A stretch of 64,000 bases of DNA, taken from contig CM065802.1 of assembly GCA_033398695.1 (NCBI GenBank), positions 145,066,096 through 145,130,095 of the forward strand, in the 5' to 3' direction. The position numbers were made by a program, and so were the translations under genes. The stretch comes from Orobanche coerulescens (taxonomy: Eukaryota > Streptophyta > Magnoliopsida > Lamiales > Orobanchaceae). This document shows, in pieces, positions 27,467-40,004 of this stretch (positions are counted from its first letter, which is position 1; every line of letters begins with the position of its first letter). The notes beneath the pieces were generated by a model. The model was not told the origin of the DNA and ran no database searches. It saw nothing but the letters and a program-made list of their open reading frames with translations.

Positions 27467-29040
27467 TAAACATCTTAGAAGGGGGGTTGAATAAGCTATT
27501 TCTTTTTTGAAGTTATTTGCATAGCGAAAGTCTGATGTTAAGTTGCTGTAAATACATCAACTAAGTAATCTCTTATTTGTTTGGTGCGTACATGGTTTTT
27601 ACAATATATATACTTAAATCATACAGACATATAGAAAACAGTAAATGACAGAATGTAAATACAAACAAATTTAAGTTGTTCGAGGTAAACCCCTCTACGT
27701 CACAAGAGTAAGATGTTCATTAAAATCATGGCATACACAACTAGGTGACTTTAACAAACCGCGTTGCTGTATCGTTCACACAGATTGATACAGCCGTCCC
27801 ACACAGGTCGGAACTATCAAGGCTTAGTCCACATAGGGCTAAGTTAATCTCAACGAAAGGTTTGGTAGAACAAGGTCAGACAACAAATGTATGCTTGATG
27901 AGCGTTCGCTGTAAGGTGTGATGTTTTCATTGAGGACTATGTATGTTTCCCCTCTTCATGAATTTGTTTGCTCAAGGAAATATACTGCTCTTGTAAGATT
28001 GATATTCAGATTGTCAGAGTGTTAAGCGTCAGATATATTGTGCGAAGTAAAGTGTTAGCAATGTCTTCGTGCTTGGGGATATTTATAACCTTGGTAATAG
28101 ATTCGTTATAAATGTAGCCGTTGGCTGGTTGGTGAGATTGAGACTACTCTGGTTGACGGCTTTAGAAAATTTGAATTAAAGGCGATTCACATTTAATGCT
28201 TCGGACAATCTTTTTTACTAGAATTAAATTCTCTTCAGACTGTAGTCTTTTTGGCCGCATTAAATGTTGTCCTATAAGCATTAAATACTACTTCAACCGT
28301 GAATACTTTGTGAATAAACAATGTTGCTTTCACAATGGTTTAAAGTTCTCTCCAGTCCTGTTGGATTTGTGTTTTACTTTTCCTAAGTGAAACACCTACA
28401 GCATGTGTGCTATATCCAACTTCTTCATCTCTTGCTGTATCTTGACGAATACACTGTAGGAACAGACTCTTGACTTTGCTGGAAGATTTTTCGCTGTATG
28501 GACAAGCTGTATGATATTCTCCTAACAGTTTCCATACTTAGACCGAAATGCTTACTTTGAAGAATTTTCTATATGAGGCAATTATCAAAACACAGGGCGT
28601 ATTTTTCGCAACAATTTACCCCTTTTGATAATGCCAAAACTTCCTTGATACGGAGATGCTGTCTTCAAGTCTTTTGTCAAAAGATCTGATCTTCAAGACT
28701 TAGTATAAAAATTTGAATGGCTCGCAGGCAAGTTCTAAAATGATAAATCTTACAGGACTAAGTGTATTATAACTTAACTTATGATTGGCATGCAGGAATA
28801 ATCTCACAGGAAGAAATCCTAATTGAATACAACTTAATCTATGAACTGTCCACATACAAGTTCTTATAACATTGAGATTTTACTGATGTTTTGTAATTGG
28901 TAAATATTTCAGCATAAAATATAATCAACATTAAAGCATTAGATCACGAGCTATAATCCTTGGGATAAAAATGATATTTTTTTGATAATCGATTACAATG
29001 CTGATAAAATTGAAAATTACATTGGATACAGGGAGGAACA
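27467..29040 (-). repeat. 3' LTR of Sirevirus-like element #2 (minus strand)
   Basis: Aligns with 665-2290 and 51426-52930. The minus-strand terminus again reads a C-run, then TTCTAAGATGTTTA. A minus-strand TATA box (TATAAATAT) lies at 28079-28087. The right boundary with the ORF3 3' UTR is approximate. Confidence 0.65.
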
Positions 29041-29065
29041 ATAAATGTGCATAAAAGCAGAAGTA

Positions 29066-31502
29066 CTATCCCGTGTATGACTGATGTCTCCAAGTTCTTG
29101 GGGACGGGTCATTTTTGGTTCCCTTTCACCAGTTGACTAGACCATCTCTTCCTTGATCCCTGTAGATATTTCTACCTTCTTGGGTCGCATCAAAGGAGAG
29201 AATTCATTTTTCCATATGGGTTAGCCGTTCGCCCTTCATGAATTTGGATTTCAGTTTTATTTGCAGTGGGAGCTTTCCTTCTACAAGAATCCGCAAAAAT
29301 GCTTTAGCTGCATCCTCCAGTGTCTTAAATTGGTTAAACATGGGAGATTCCCTGATGAGAACATAGAAGTATCTGATCATTCATTAATCTTCTATGCCTT
29401 TAACTCATCGCCTGTTGGCTATATATCTGTTGGGAGTTTCATCTCTGCAAGCTTCTGCACACTGTTTTTCCATGGGAAGTTAGGATCCTGGAACTATGGA
29501 CGAGAACCAGATACACCGTATCCCTTGTTTCCTTGTCCTAGCCCTGGTCCGGCTAACCTTCCAATGAAGATGCAACACTGTTATCAAGGATAGCCTCCAT
29601 CACATTCTCTCTCTCTAGGCGCCATTCTTCCAGACTCTCGCGCCTCTTCACCCTTTTTGGTAGTATCAAGATCCAAAACATTGTCGTGAATGTCCCGAAG
29701 GATGTCCATTGATTCGGCCTATTTGTTCTTGAAATCAGTGACATAATCCACATGCTCGCAACTACTGAAGTCAGGTCATTGATATTTTGATCATGTTTAG
29801 TGAGTTTCGATCCTGTGAATTCAAGGGAGGCAACAGTCTTGGCCTCAGCAACATGCAACTTTTCTTGCTCGTATTTCAGGATTCGATCTTGATGCTGCTT
29901 CATCTGGTTGAGGGCTTGCCATAATGATGTGGGTATGAGGTGGAAAGCCTCATCCACATCTGTAATGTCCCTCTGCAGCTTTGGGAGCTCGTCCTGAGCA
30001 GCTTCTCTCATGCAGTCAAGTTCCTTTCCGACGTCATATAGGGCTTAAACGGCATCTTGTAAGAAGACAGTTTGGTGACCGATAGCTTCAGGTTGTTATA
30101 CGGGCGCCTCTGTGCGCGGAGAGTGGGGGTGGGCGATCTTGGCCTTCAAAGATTCTCCATGCTGTCTGAGCAAAACATTGTGATGGGGCCTTTAGAGCGT
30201 ATCATCATCAAAGAGGAGATCTTCGTCCGATTCAGATGGGGATCCTGGTCGGAGAGGAGTGGGCACTTCTTGCAGAGAAGGAACCTCGGATGGTTCTGCT
30301 TGATTTGATGGGGATGCAGAGGCGATTGATTCCTCCGGTCTCTATATGGATTATGTAGCCTGTGGTACAGCAAGGACTGGGCCCTCCTGTTGGCTCTCAG
30401 CAGCTGTCTGTTCCTTATGAGGGACTGATTCCTCCTATCGTACAGCGCGGGTCACATCAGCTTCTGTCGGAGGGACTGAATCCTCCTGGCTGAGGGCTGA
30501 TGGGGTTGCTAGAGCAAATTCACTTGTCCATTTGTAGCCTTTGACTAAGCAAATTCATTCTCACGAGCCTCCTCACATATCAGCCCCAGACCTGTCTAAA
30601 GGTCATCATCGTCTTTCTCGGAGTCAGAGTGGTGGCTCAGGCTTTTGGGCTGGTCATCGGACGGAGACTTCCCTTTCATTTTTGTGTTTTCCTTTTCCAC
30701 AAAAAATGAAGTGGTCAGTTCTTGGCAAAAGTGATCATCCTACTTGATCAAGACTTCAACGTTATAGGTTTCCATCACTTCCAAAGCAAACAACTCTTCT
30801 TCCTTCCAGTCCTTCCAGTTGTACATGATGTCGTAGGGGGCGACCCTGTATGATTTCCATACCTTGAAGCGCTCATAGGCTTCCTCTATCTGGACCTGAA
30901 GGAGAGTGTCGTTAAAAATATCAGTCGGGGAGGGACTCCGAACAGTAGTAGGTTCTGCTATCCGAATTGGATTCTCGATAGGTAAGGGAACCTACGGAGA
31001 AGTTGGATCCCTAACAGGGTGGAATGCCCTATCGGGAGAGGGACTCCGTACAGGGGTGGGTGCCCTATTTGGAGTGGTGGTAGTCGACTCTAAGGGGGCA
31101 TCCGATTCACCGGTTCGTTCAATCTTCATGAACGTCTGGTCATCCATCATAGCCGTAATGGGCTTAGGATGTGATGTGGAAGCAGCCAGAGTTCCTTCCA
31201 GAGGGGTTGCGCCCTGTGGGATTTCTGCTGCGTCAGATGCAGCATGCAAGACTGCCTCAGTGACCGCTGTAGCCACTGGGGCTGCTGTAGGAACAGCTTT
31301 CGCCTTCACAGATTTCTTGGTTTTCTACTTCTTCTTATTCTCTACTGTTGTAGGAGAGCTGATGTATGGAACACTTCTTCTATTGCTGACATCCTTCTTC
31401 ATGATGTCAATAAATTTGAATTTTGAGGGGAGATCAGCAACATCCCTGGGATCATTAGATGTTGGAAGGGAGAAGGGACTGCGTTTACCAAATTTCTCAA
31501 AG
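29066..31502 (-). pseudogene. ORF3 (env-like position), Sirevirus-like element #2
   Basis: The stop codon is at 29066-29068, after a C-terminus TWRHQSYTG. The conserved block YRDQGRDGLVNWWKGT lies at about 29105-29160. Going upstream on the minus strand come a coiled-coil segment (29553-30011; NQMKQHQDRILKYEQEKL), QEESVP repeats (about 30435, 30485), a W/Y-rich block WKSYRVAPYD (about 30850), and a PVRSPSP/PVRDPTS repeat (30910-31090). An Ala-rich spacer and a lysine-rich stretch end at 31502, where a truncated copia LTR begins. The N-terminal domain is therefore missing. Internal stops are present. Same architecture as elements #1 and #3. Confidence 0.7.
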
Positions 31503-32848
31503 AAATAATTATATATGTGAATTAAATTAATTACCAAGTAATTTATTTAATTTATTAGGATGTAATTAATTTATCCAATAAATTAATTTAGACATCAAAT
31601 GCCCAAAAATTAATTAGACATCCAATCTCCAACAAATTAGATATCTAATATCTAATCTTTATAAAGAGAGAATAAGCTTGATTTATTCCGTCATTTATCC
31701 TAATGCGAGACTAGGAGGTCCTTCTCAGTTAGCAATGGGAAAAACAAAAGAGTGATAGCACCACCTACCCAGTCCCGCGGCCTACACTGTAACCTAACTG
31801 AGAACGTTGAGATCTTTCCAAAAACCTTTCTATCATGAATACTAGTATACGTATAAACCCTTCTCTCAAATATCCCAATCAAGTTATAGGGTCATGGTCA
31901 GTCAAACCCTATCTGTACTTGACGATATGCATGAGTTAATTTAAATCGAGATCACTGTGCTCTCGTGTATCTAATACAACTAGCTTCAATGCTTTTGCCA
32001 ATGAGTTATGATCTCATATGCCAATAACCGTATAAGACATATACCTGTTCACTTACAGGAGAAAGAATCCTATCTTGGTATTTAGTAGAACATGCTACTT
32101 GTCCGTCAAGATACACGTCGAGGTTGACCCCCACCTTCTGGTTTTTTGGGTCAAACTACTTTAGTGAAAATCTAACGTCACAAGCACATCCCTATTAAAT
32201 CCTCAAGTTGAAGGTCCATGAATACCTATCACAACCTTTCAATTCCGTCATTGACTGTCCTGGAGTGAAATCCATATGATGAATCGAGGGTGAGTCGGTT
32301 TGAGTATACTAATATCATTAGCATACCTATAACATATGATCCCACTAACCATTAGTGACGACAGGCACTCTACAGGTCAAAAAATGTCATACAAGTCTTC
32401 ACATAAACTTAACGCCCAGTCAAGTTTCATCGACTTGCGAACGATTAAGTATTTGAGCCCAAAACCTTTCCAGTGTCGATCCCCTTATCCAATAAGGAGT
32501 GTAATGTTTGCTCTTAAATACACAGACTAGTTATATATATATATATAGGGGTTGGTTCAGGTGAGAATGTAATTTAAGTTAAGAAATAAGAATGAATTTC
32601 ATCCATAGATCTTGATAAATGGATTGCCTAGATTTATTCTAAAAAAAATTTGATGTATATAATGCAATATTTTAATGCATCGATATTTTGATGCATATAA
32701 TGCATATTTTAATGCATTGTGATTTTGATGCACGATATGCATATATTTCATGCATAATTAGTACAAAACTCATGCATATTCGCAATTCGCAGGATAAGAA
32801 CCATTCTCATTTGATCCTAAATCTCTATCTCTCTATTCCTCTCTCTCT

Positions 32849-32887
<39 letters not shown>

Positions 32888-32993
32888 AATAAAGAAACAT
32901 ACAATTGCCTTTTGATAGTAATTTACATAATAACAAGTACAATGCACTCATTCTAACATCCTCTGAGTGGCATTCGAGGGCATACTCGTAACA
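31503..32993 (-). repeat. 3' LTR of copia element A, truncated
   Basis: It ends at GTAACA (32993) beside the polypurine tract. Its first bases correspond to about 39070 in the other LTR, so the terminal about 790 bp is missing. It contains a foreign insert at 32547-32850. Confidence 0.85.
32547..32850. mobile_element. Short AT-rich insert with ATGCAT palindromes
   Basis: Absent from the homologous LTR copy at 49915-49985, where only CT/TA repeats occur. It lies between two TA runs. The left end reads TAGGGGTTGGTTCAGGTGAG and the reverse complement of the right end TAGGATCAAATGAGAATGG, an imperfect inverted repeat. About eight ATGCAT or near-ATGCAT hexamers occupy 32660-32780. Probably a MITE-like element; TA target sites would fit but cannot be proven within TA runs. 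Confidence 0.5.
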
Positions 32994-33006
32994 ATCTCCC
33001 ACTTTC
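32994..33006 (-). promoter_or_regulatory. Polypurine tract of copia element A
   Basis: The minus strand reads GAAAGTGGGAGAT directly before the LTR. The homologous tract of element B is AAGTGGGAGAT at 47866-47876. Confidence 0.8.
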
Positions 33007-33770
33007 ACTCAATGCCATACACTATGGTATCTAATACCCATGTTCTACAGATGACGCTCCATGGTTATCTGAGAAAGTGGCTTGGTCAGTGGATCAGCGA
33101 CGTTGTCTACTGAGTCTACTCCATGCAGCACAATGTATCCTTTGCGAACAAATTCTCTCACGAGATGATACTTTCTCTCATTGTGTTTTGTACTGTTGTG
33201 AAACCTCAGCTCCTTATCCTACGCTACAGCTCCGCCGTTGTCGCATAAAAGTGGAACAGGCAGCTCAGCACATGATATCACTTGAATTTCGCCCAGAAAC
33301 TTCTTAATCTAAAACCCTTCCTTAGAAGCCTCCGAGGCCGCTTGATATTCAGCCTGACAGGTGGAATCAGCAGTCCCGCTTTGCTTGGTGCTTCGCCAAG
33401 ATACTTCTCCTCCATTAAGATTAAAAATGTAGCCAGAAGTGGATACCGAGTCGTCTTTCTGTCCTTGGAAGTATGAATCAGTGAACCCCGTCACATTTAG
33501 TTCTCCACCACCATACACAAGAACCAGATCTCTAGTCCTTGTCAAGTACTTGAGAATGTTATTTATGGTAGTCTAATGTTCCCTACCTGGGTTTGCCGGA
33601 AACCTACTTACCATGCTCACAGAGTGCGCAATGTCAGGTCTCGTACACAACATGGCATACATAAGGCTACCCACGGCCGAAGCATTTGGTATATTACTCA
33701 TTTCCTTCCGTTGTTCCTCATTTTGAGGACATAACTTTGAGGTGAGTTTTATTCCATGTCGCATCGGTAG
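33007..33770 (-). pseudogene. RNase H of copia element A
   Basis: The minus strand carries RPDIAHSVSMVSRF (about 33600-33640), GFTDSYFQGQKDDSVSTSGY (about 33430-33490) and CQAEYQAASEA (about 33320-33350), the copia RNase H landmarks. In FTDSYFQ the second acidic residue seen in element B (FTDSDFQ) is replaced by tyrosine. The segment is broken by stops. Confidence 0.85.
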
Positions 33771-34600
33771 GAACCCTCATTTAGAATCATCTATCTTAAA
33801 TCGCTTTAAGATCTTGTCTATATAGAGGGCTTGGGCAAGACCTATCATTCTCTTCGCTCTATCTCGGTAGAGCTGAATCCCAAGAAGATAGGTTGCTTCT
33901 CCCAAGTCTTTCATGGAGAGCCTACCCGAAAGCCAAGCTTTTACATAAATGAGCATTCCCACATCGTTTCTTATTAGTAGAATGTCATCTACGTATAGTA
34001 CTAAGAATGTGATCTTGCTCCCACTAACCCTCTTGTATAGACAAGGTTCCTCTTCATTTTGCACGAAGTCAAACTCTTTGATTGCCTCGTCCAAATGAAG
34101 GTTCCAACTCCGCGAAGCCTGCTTCAGTCTATAAATAGAACACTGTAGCTTGCACACTTTATGAATATCGACCTCAGACACAAAGCCTTTAGGCTTCTCT
34201 ATATAGATCTCCTCCTCAAGGAATCCATTAAGGAAAGCCGTCTTTACGTCCCTCTACTATATCTCATAATCGTGGTAGGCAGCTATAGCAAGCATCATTC
34301 GAATAGACTTGATCATAGCTACGGGTGAGAAGGTATCATGATAATTGATTCCTTCTTTTTGGGTATAACCCTTTGCCACAAGGCTGACCTTATAGGTGTC
34401 AAACTTTCCATCCCCATCAGTCTTTTTCTTGTAGATCCACTTGTTCCCAATAGGCACTATGCCCTTGGGGCAGTCTACTAGAGTCCACACCTGATTGTCA
34501 TGCATCGAGTCTATGTTAGCTTTTATAGCTTCTCGCTATTTCGTGGAGTCTACATCCATCATCGCTTGGTCATAGGTCATGGGTTCGCTCTCATGACTAT
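33771..34600 (-). pseudogene. Reverse transcriptase of copia element A
   Basis: The minus strand reads NKWIYKKKTDGDGKFDTYK (about 34395-34450), YRLKQASRSWNLHLDE (about 34090-34135) and the catalytic FLVLYVDDILLI (33975-34010), then KDLGEATYLLGIQLYRD. There is a frameshift or stop near 34256. The YVDD active site is intact but the ORF is not. Confidence 0.9.
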
Positions 34601-35460
34601 CACCTGGAACCTCATGGAGACCCAGTTCCTTCAGGTGTATAAAGCCATACCTCTCAGGTAATTGAGACACTCTACAGACCTGTGAGGTGGTTGTACTTGT
34701 GTTTAAGATGGTTTGGTTCCATCTTCTTGCACAGGTTTCTCTTGAGGAGTTTCATTGTATTCTCAAAGAAATACTTCTACCTGCTCCACCTTCCTGAATG
34801 AACTCATCTTCCAGGAAGTGTGCTTGAAAAGCAACAATGATCTTTCTATCTTTGGGCATATAGAGTATATAACCCATCATCCCAGATGGGAATCCAATTA
34901 AATGTCCTTTCACGAACCTTGATTCCAATTTCCCTGCCTTAGTCTTCTTGACATAGGCGGGACATCCCCAAATCCTAATATGACTAAGACTTGGTTTCCT
35001 GCCCTCCCACATCTCCTGTGGAGTTTTAGGAACGGACTTGGAAGGACGTCTGTTCAAGATATAAGCAGCAGTCAGGAGAGCATACCCCCATAGGTAAATT
35101 GGTAAGTCAGTGTAGCTAAGCATGGAATGAACCATGTTCAACAAGATTCGGTTCCTTCTTTCTGGCACACCATTTAACTAAGGAGTTCCTGTAGGTGTAA
35201 GTTGTGACACTATTCCGTGATCTTTTAGGAACTCGTCAGACCCTGTACTCATATATTCTCCACCTCGGTCCGACCCGAGTGCCTTGATATGATTACCAGT
35301 TTCTTTTTCGACTAGGGCCTTAAATTCGTGGAATTTCTCAAAGGCCTCGGATTTATGTTTCATTAAGTATACATAACCATACCTAGTATGATCATCCGTA
35401 AACGTAATGAAATATTTATATCCGTCACGTTCTACTTCCAAAGCACCACATACGTCAGTA
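34601..35460 (-). pseudogene. Integrase of copia element A
   Basis: The minus strand reads ITFTDDHTRYGYVYLMKHKS (first catalytic Asp, about 35390-35405), GSDRGGEYMSTGSDEFLKDH (second Asp, about 35270), then [15 protein letters not shown] (catalytic Glu, about 35160). A C-terminal part lies at 34752-35000 ([19 protein letters not shown]). A stop between 35168 and 35178 divides it. Arrangement is that of the DD35E integrase of copia. Confidence 0.88.
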
Positions 35461-35860
35461 AGACTAATCCAAGTTTATCAGCGTTTCTTTCAAAAGTCCT
35501 TGTGAAGGAGGATTTAGTCATTTTGCCTTTAAGGCAAGATTCACAAGTTGGAAAGGGATCCATTACCAATGGACCCATAAGTCCATCCTTTTCCATTTTG
35601 TAAACCTTGGTCCGACCAACATCATCTAATGTTAAAACAAAGTCGGACTCCAAATCCAAAAGAAGTGATCTTATATCAGTTGCTGCGACACTATGTCCGC
35701 TTCCGAGAGTGATCATCACTTCCCCAGCTCCAAGCTTCCTACTTTGTTCCAAATCCTGATTCATTGTACATACAGTATGTGAGAACTAGCACCTGAATCC
35801 AGTATCCAAGAAGTAGAATATACGGTAGCAGAACAATTCGTTTCCAAAACTAAAAGTTCC
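35461..35860 (-). pseudogene. Protease and GAG-pre-integrase region of copia element A
   Basis: The protease active site WILDSGASSH is visible near 35790-35815, followed by a frameshift just before NQDLEQSRK. Compared with element B (44820-45260), about 280 bp are missing between LTLDDV and KVYKMEKDG (near 35620). Confidence 0.8.
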
Positions 35861-36710
35861 GTACCTGAAGTCCCATGAAGGATTATACAGTCTCTTGCCC
35901 AGTGGCCCAGCTCACCGAACATGCACTCGTCTTCATATTCTTGATCTTAGTAACTATCGAGGCCTTGCCCTTACCCATAAAGTCCTTGCTTTGTGGGCCC
36001 ATCTACTTCTTAGGCTTTTTCTATTTATTTTTGAATCTCCTATATCCAGAAGAAATCACAAGGGTAGACTCCTTCATCCGTAGAGTCTTCATATGTGACT
36101 GAGCGATTACAAGTTTGTTCATCAACCCTTCTAAATTGCAAGCAATCTCATTGCAGTTGAAGTTCATAACAAAATGTGAGAAGGAATCAGGAAGAGATTG
36201 CTGGATAAGGCCGGTCTGTAGAGAAGCATGCATCCTAAAATCAAAAGCCTCAAATCTCTCGATCATAGAGATCATTTTGAAGACATGGTCCCCAATGTTC
36301 TCACCTTCCTTCATCCTGGCACCTAAGACTTGCTTCGATATCTCTTATCTAGCAGTTCGACTGTGCTCACCATAAAGCTCGGTTAAGTAAGACAAGATCT
36401 GCCTAGCAGAAGTCATTTTCTCATGAGCTCTTTGAAGCTCATTAGACATAGAGGCCATCATATAACCACGGACTCCAATGTCAACCTTAACTCACTTTTC
36501 ATGGATTTCAACATCTTCTTGACTGGCTCTGGTCCGCACCGGAGCTGTCGGAATGTCCGCCTCTAAGATGTATCTCAGCTCCTCCATACTATGGACTATC
36601 ATCAGGTTGCGGAGCCTGTATACAAAGTTAGGCCAGATTAAGGTGTTCTTTTCAAGTAATATAGTGAGTGGGTTCATTGTCATTTTATGAGAGTTTTCTG
36701 TCTGCATAAA
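35861..36710 (-). pseudogene. Gag of copia element A
   Basis: Probable start at 36707, with MTMNPLTILLEKNTL close to the N-terminus, then ILEADIPTAPVRTRASQEDV (about 36530). The middle part (36314-36021) reads KEGENIGDHVFKMISMIERF and continues to NKLVIAQSHMKTLRMKES. A decayed zinc knuckle sits near 35890-35930. Matches the gag of element B; broken by a stop near 36492 and others. Confidence 0.8.
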
Positions 36711-38270
36711 GTATGCTAGATTAATTAGGGACTCGTTTAGTTGTGGTCTGAGTTTTAGAATTAAGAGCTTTTATATTCTTTTAACCCAGCTCCCTCTATT
36801 TTTATCGAAATAACACACTCCTTTTAAAATCGGGAAGTATTTGTTAGCTTTAATTCATAGTGGTGATCGAGTTCTTTGCACATTTTAATAGCGGGCAACC
36901 GAACAGGTTTCTGGTCTATTAATCTTTATAAAGTGGTGTCAAACACTAACCCATCTAATGGATGATTCGATTTTCTTTTTCCACTTGTTCACTCCCCTAA
37001 AGCTGTATGGTTTCTATGGTTCCTGAACAAGTTAAGTTTACACCATCGACGCTGATCAGTTTCGCAATTGAATCTTATCCGGCAACCGAACAGGTTTCTA
37101 AGGATAAAATTTGCTCCAACCGAAGGCATCCAATGCACTCTCGGAATTTATGGACCCTCCACGAATGACTACCCCGATAACTCGGAAACATAGCACATCC
37201 ATTTTGGATTTCAATTTTCCAGAAGCTCGATGGAGGGAAGGAATACCTTGAAACCTTTTAAAGTTAATATTTTGTCGTGGGAGAATTTTTGCCATTAATG
37301 TTACACTTTGCACATTAATTCATTTAAGCGCGTCTGTAGCATTCGTACCATATGAATAAAACATTCACAACCTAGTTGCTACCAACATGCAGTTCATGGA
37401 CCGTTCCTAGAGCAAAAACATCGTAATCTAATTACATGTCTTCGGTCTTGAATATCTGTCTTCTCGAATTGATCATCCTCCGGTATTCATCATTACATAT
37501 AAATTTTACATTGAAAAATTGCATTCTATAATACAAAATTTTCTAGTAAAATAAATAGGCTCAAATGGCCTTTACAACCCAATCGAATAACACAAATGAT
37601 TCAAAACTAGGTCCATGAACTACATCACCATTCACAAGCATTCATCTAATAAATACTGAATAAATGGATTTTATATTAAATAAGTAATTTGATATATTGA
37701 TCCAACCAATATATAAAATTTACTATTTAATAGAATTAGTCCAATCAATTCACACAGTCGGTAATATAAATTCGTTCAGAGTAATTCGGTCAATCATATG
37801 TATTTCCTTTTAACGTGAAATAACATATATCATTTTAATAAAATTAAATCTAATGTAAAATGCGGGATATTAATTTTTTCGGATACACGGAAAAACAAGC
37901 CCGAAACAGGTCCGGAAGGGGCACGGACCGCGGTTTCAACTAGCCGGACCGCATGGCAGGTCCATAAAAAGGTCCGGACTGCGGTCCCATCAGTTTGGAC
38001 CACACGGCAGCTCCCTGAGTCCAGTTCCTAGGTCGTCCAACGGCAATCCGGGGCTTGCTTTTCGACTGGATATCCAATACCATTATTTTTCGACATAAAT
38101 CTTATTTCCAAGAAAATAAAGATTCATATTAAGAGATAGATTTACGAAAAATATAACTATGATGGACAATCAAACATATACCATGATTATAACCTTAATT
38201 ATTCCAAATCATAAATCATTCAATCAAGCATTCCAAATGCTATATATCATATACGATCGCAAGACCTCGA
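36711..38270 (-). other. Leader of copia element A, non-coding
   Basis: 1.56 kb between the primer site and gag, also found in element B. No supported coding region; a long untranslated leader. Confidence 0.6.
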
Positions 38271-38280
38271 TCTGATACCA
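38271..38280 (-). promoter_or_regulatory. Primer-binding site of copia element A
   Basis: The minus strand reads TGGTATCAGA, complementary to the 3' end of initiator tRNA-Met, one base from the LTR end (CCCAACA). Confidence 0.88.
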
Positions 38281-38281
38281 C

Positions 38282-40004
38282 TGTTGGGATTTTTGACTAA
38301 AACGAAGACACATCGAAAGCAATTTATGAAAATAAGTGCGATCCAAATCCCTAAAGAGGAACAATTCAAGCAACATATATACGAGTATATAATTAAACAA
38401 GTGTAGGATTTGAAATCATACCCTTGAAGTCTTTTGATTAAATGTTGAGGTTGGTGATGTCCGCCACGAATCTGATTCGTCAAAGCTTTTGATATCCCGA
38501 GCTCCAAAAGCACTGTGCCTCTACTTGCCACGCGCCGAAAGTCGACCGGAATAACACTCATCTTATTATCCTCTAAGGATACAACTGGAATAAGGTGGTT
38601 GAGCTTACCAATTATATTTATAACACTCTAAGTGTGTAAATAATTTTTTCTCTCAATTTTCTCTAAGAAAATGAAGAAAATAATGAATAACACAAAACCA
38701 AAAAAAAAACTCTCTTCACAAGAATGGTTTTGTCTGTAAGTCTACCATGAGGAGGAAGAGATGATTTTTTTATCTTTGTCTTCAACTTTTTCTTCCCATG
38801 CTAAAGTCTTCCCCTCATTATTTAATATAATTATTATATAAAATATTCTTTTCCCTTAAGTCCTTGGTCTTCCACCATTTGAGATGGAATCAAAGACCAT
38901 GGGGTAAAGCAAGAGGGGTGGGGTGTCCATCTAGAAGTTCTGGAGGAGTTTGATTTGTTTTGGACTCTCGTGTGTCCAATCAGATAAACTCCGCTCCGTT
39001 TCGATGTATTTATAATAATTAATTAATCCAATTAATTAATTATATCAAATACTAAATAATATAATTAATTTCTCCAAGAAATAATTATATATGTGAATTA
39101 AATTAATTACCCAGTAATTTATTTAATTCATTAGTCTGTAAATTAATTTATCCAATAAATTAATGTAGGCATTTAATGTCCCAAAATTAATTAGACATTT
39201 AATGTCCAATAAATTAGATATCCAATATCTAATATTTATAAATAGATAATAAGCTCGATTTATTCCATCGTCTATCCTAATGTGCAATTCGGTAGGTCCG
39301 TCTCAGTTAGCAATGGGAGGAACCAAAGAGTGAGAGCACCACATAGCCAGTCCCGCGGCCTGCACTGTAACCTAACTGAGAACGAATGATTGGAACCATT
39401 CCAAAAATGTTTTTGTCATGAATACTAGTTTATGTATAAACCCTTCTCTCAAATGTCCCGATCAAGTTATAGGGTCACGATCAGTCAAACCCTATCTGTA
39501 CTTGACACTATGCATTAATTAATTCAAATCAAGACCACTGAGCTCTCGTGTATCTAATACAACTAGCTCCAATGCTTTGGCCAAAGACTTATGATCTCAT
39601 CTGCCAATAACCGCATAGGACATATACCTGTTCACTTACAGGAGAAAGAATCCTATCATGGCATTTAGTAGAACATGCTACTTGTCCGTCAAGATGTACG
39701 TCGAGGTTGGCCCCCACCTTCCGGTTTTATGGGTCGAACAACTCTAGTGAAAATCTTAACGTCACAAGCACATCTTAACGTCACAAGCACATCCCTACTA
39801 AATCCTCAAGTCCAAGGTTCATGAATATATATCACAACCTTTCGATTCTATCACTGACTGTCCCAGAGTGAAATCCGTGTGACGAATCAAGGGTGAATCA
39901 GTTCGAGTATACTAATCTCATTAGCATATGTATAACGTATACTCCCACTAAGCATTAGTGATGATAAGCACTCTCTAAGTCAAAGAACATTCCATACAAG
40001 TCTT
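38282..40004 (-). repeat. 5' LTR of copia element A, first part
   Basis: It begins TGTTGGGATT (the reverse of the LTR end). It is interrupted at 40004 by element B and continues at 49783-50120. Without the insertion the LTR is about 2.06 kb. Confidence 0.88.

Noticed and set aside
30906..31508. 200-codon plus-strand ORF
   Set aside because: Antisense shadow of the Pro/Ala-rich part of ORF3 #2. It reads Gly/Ser-rich low complexity and is not conserved as a protein in the other copies.
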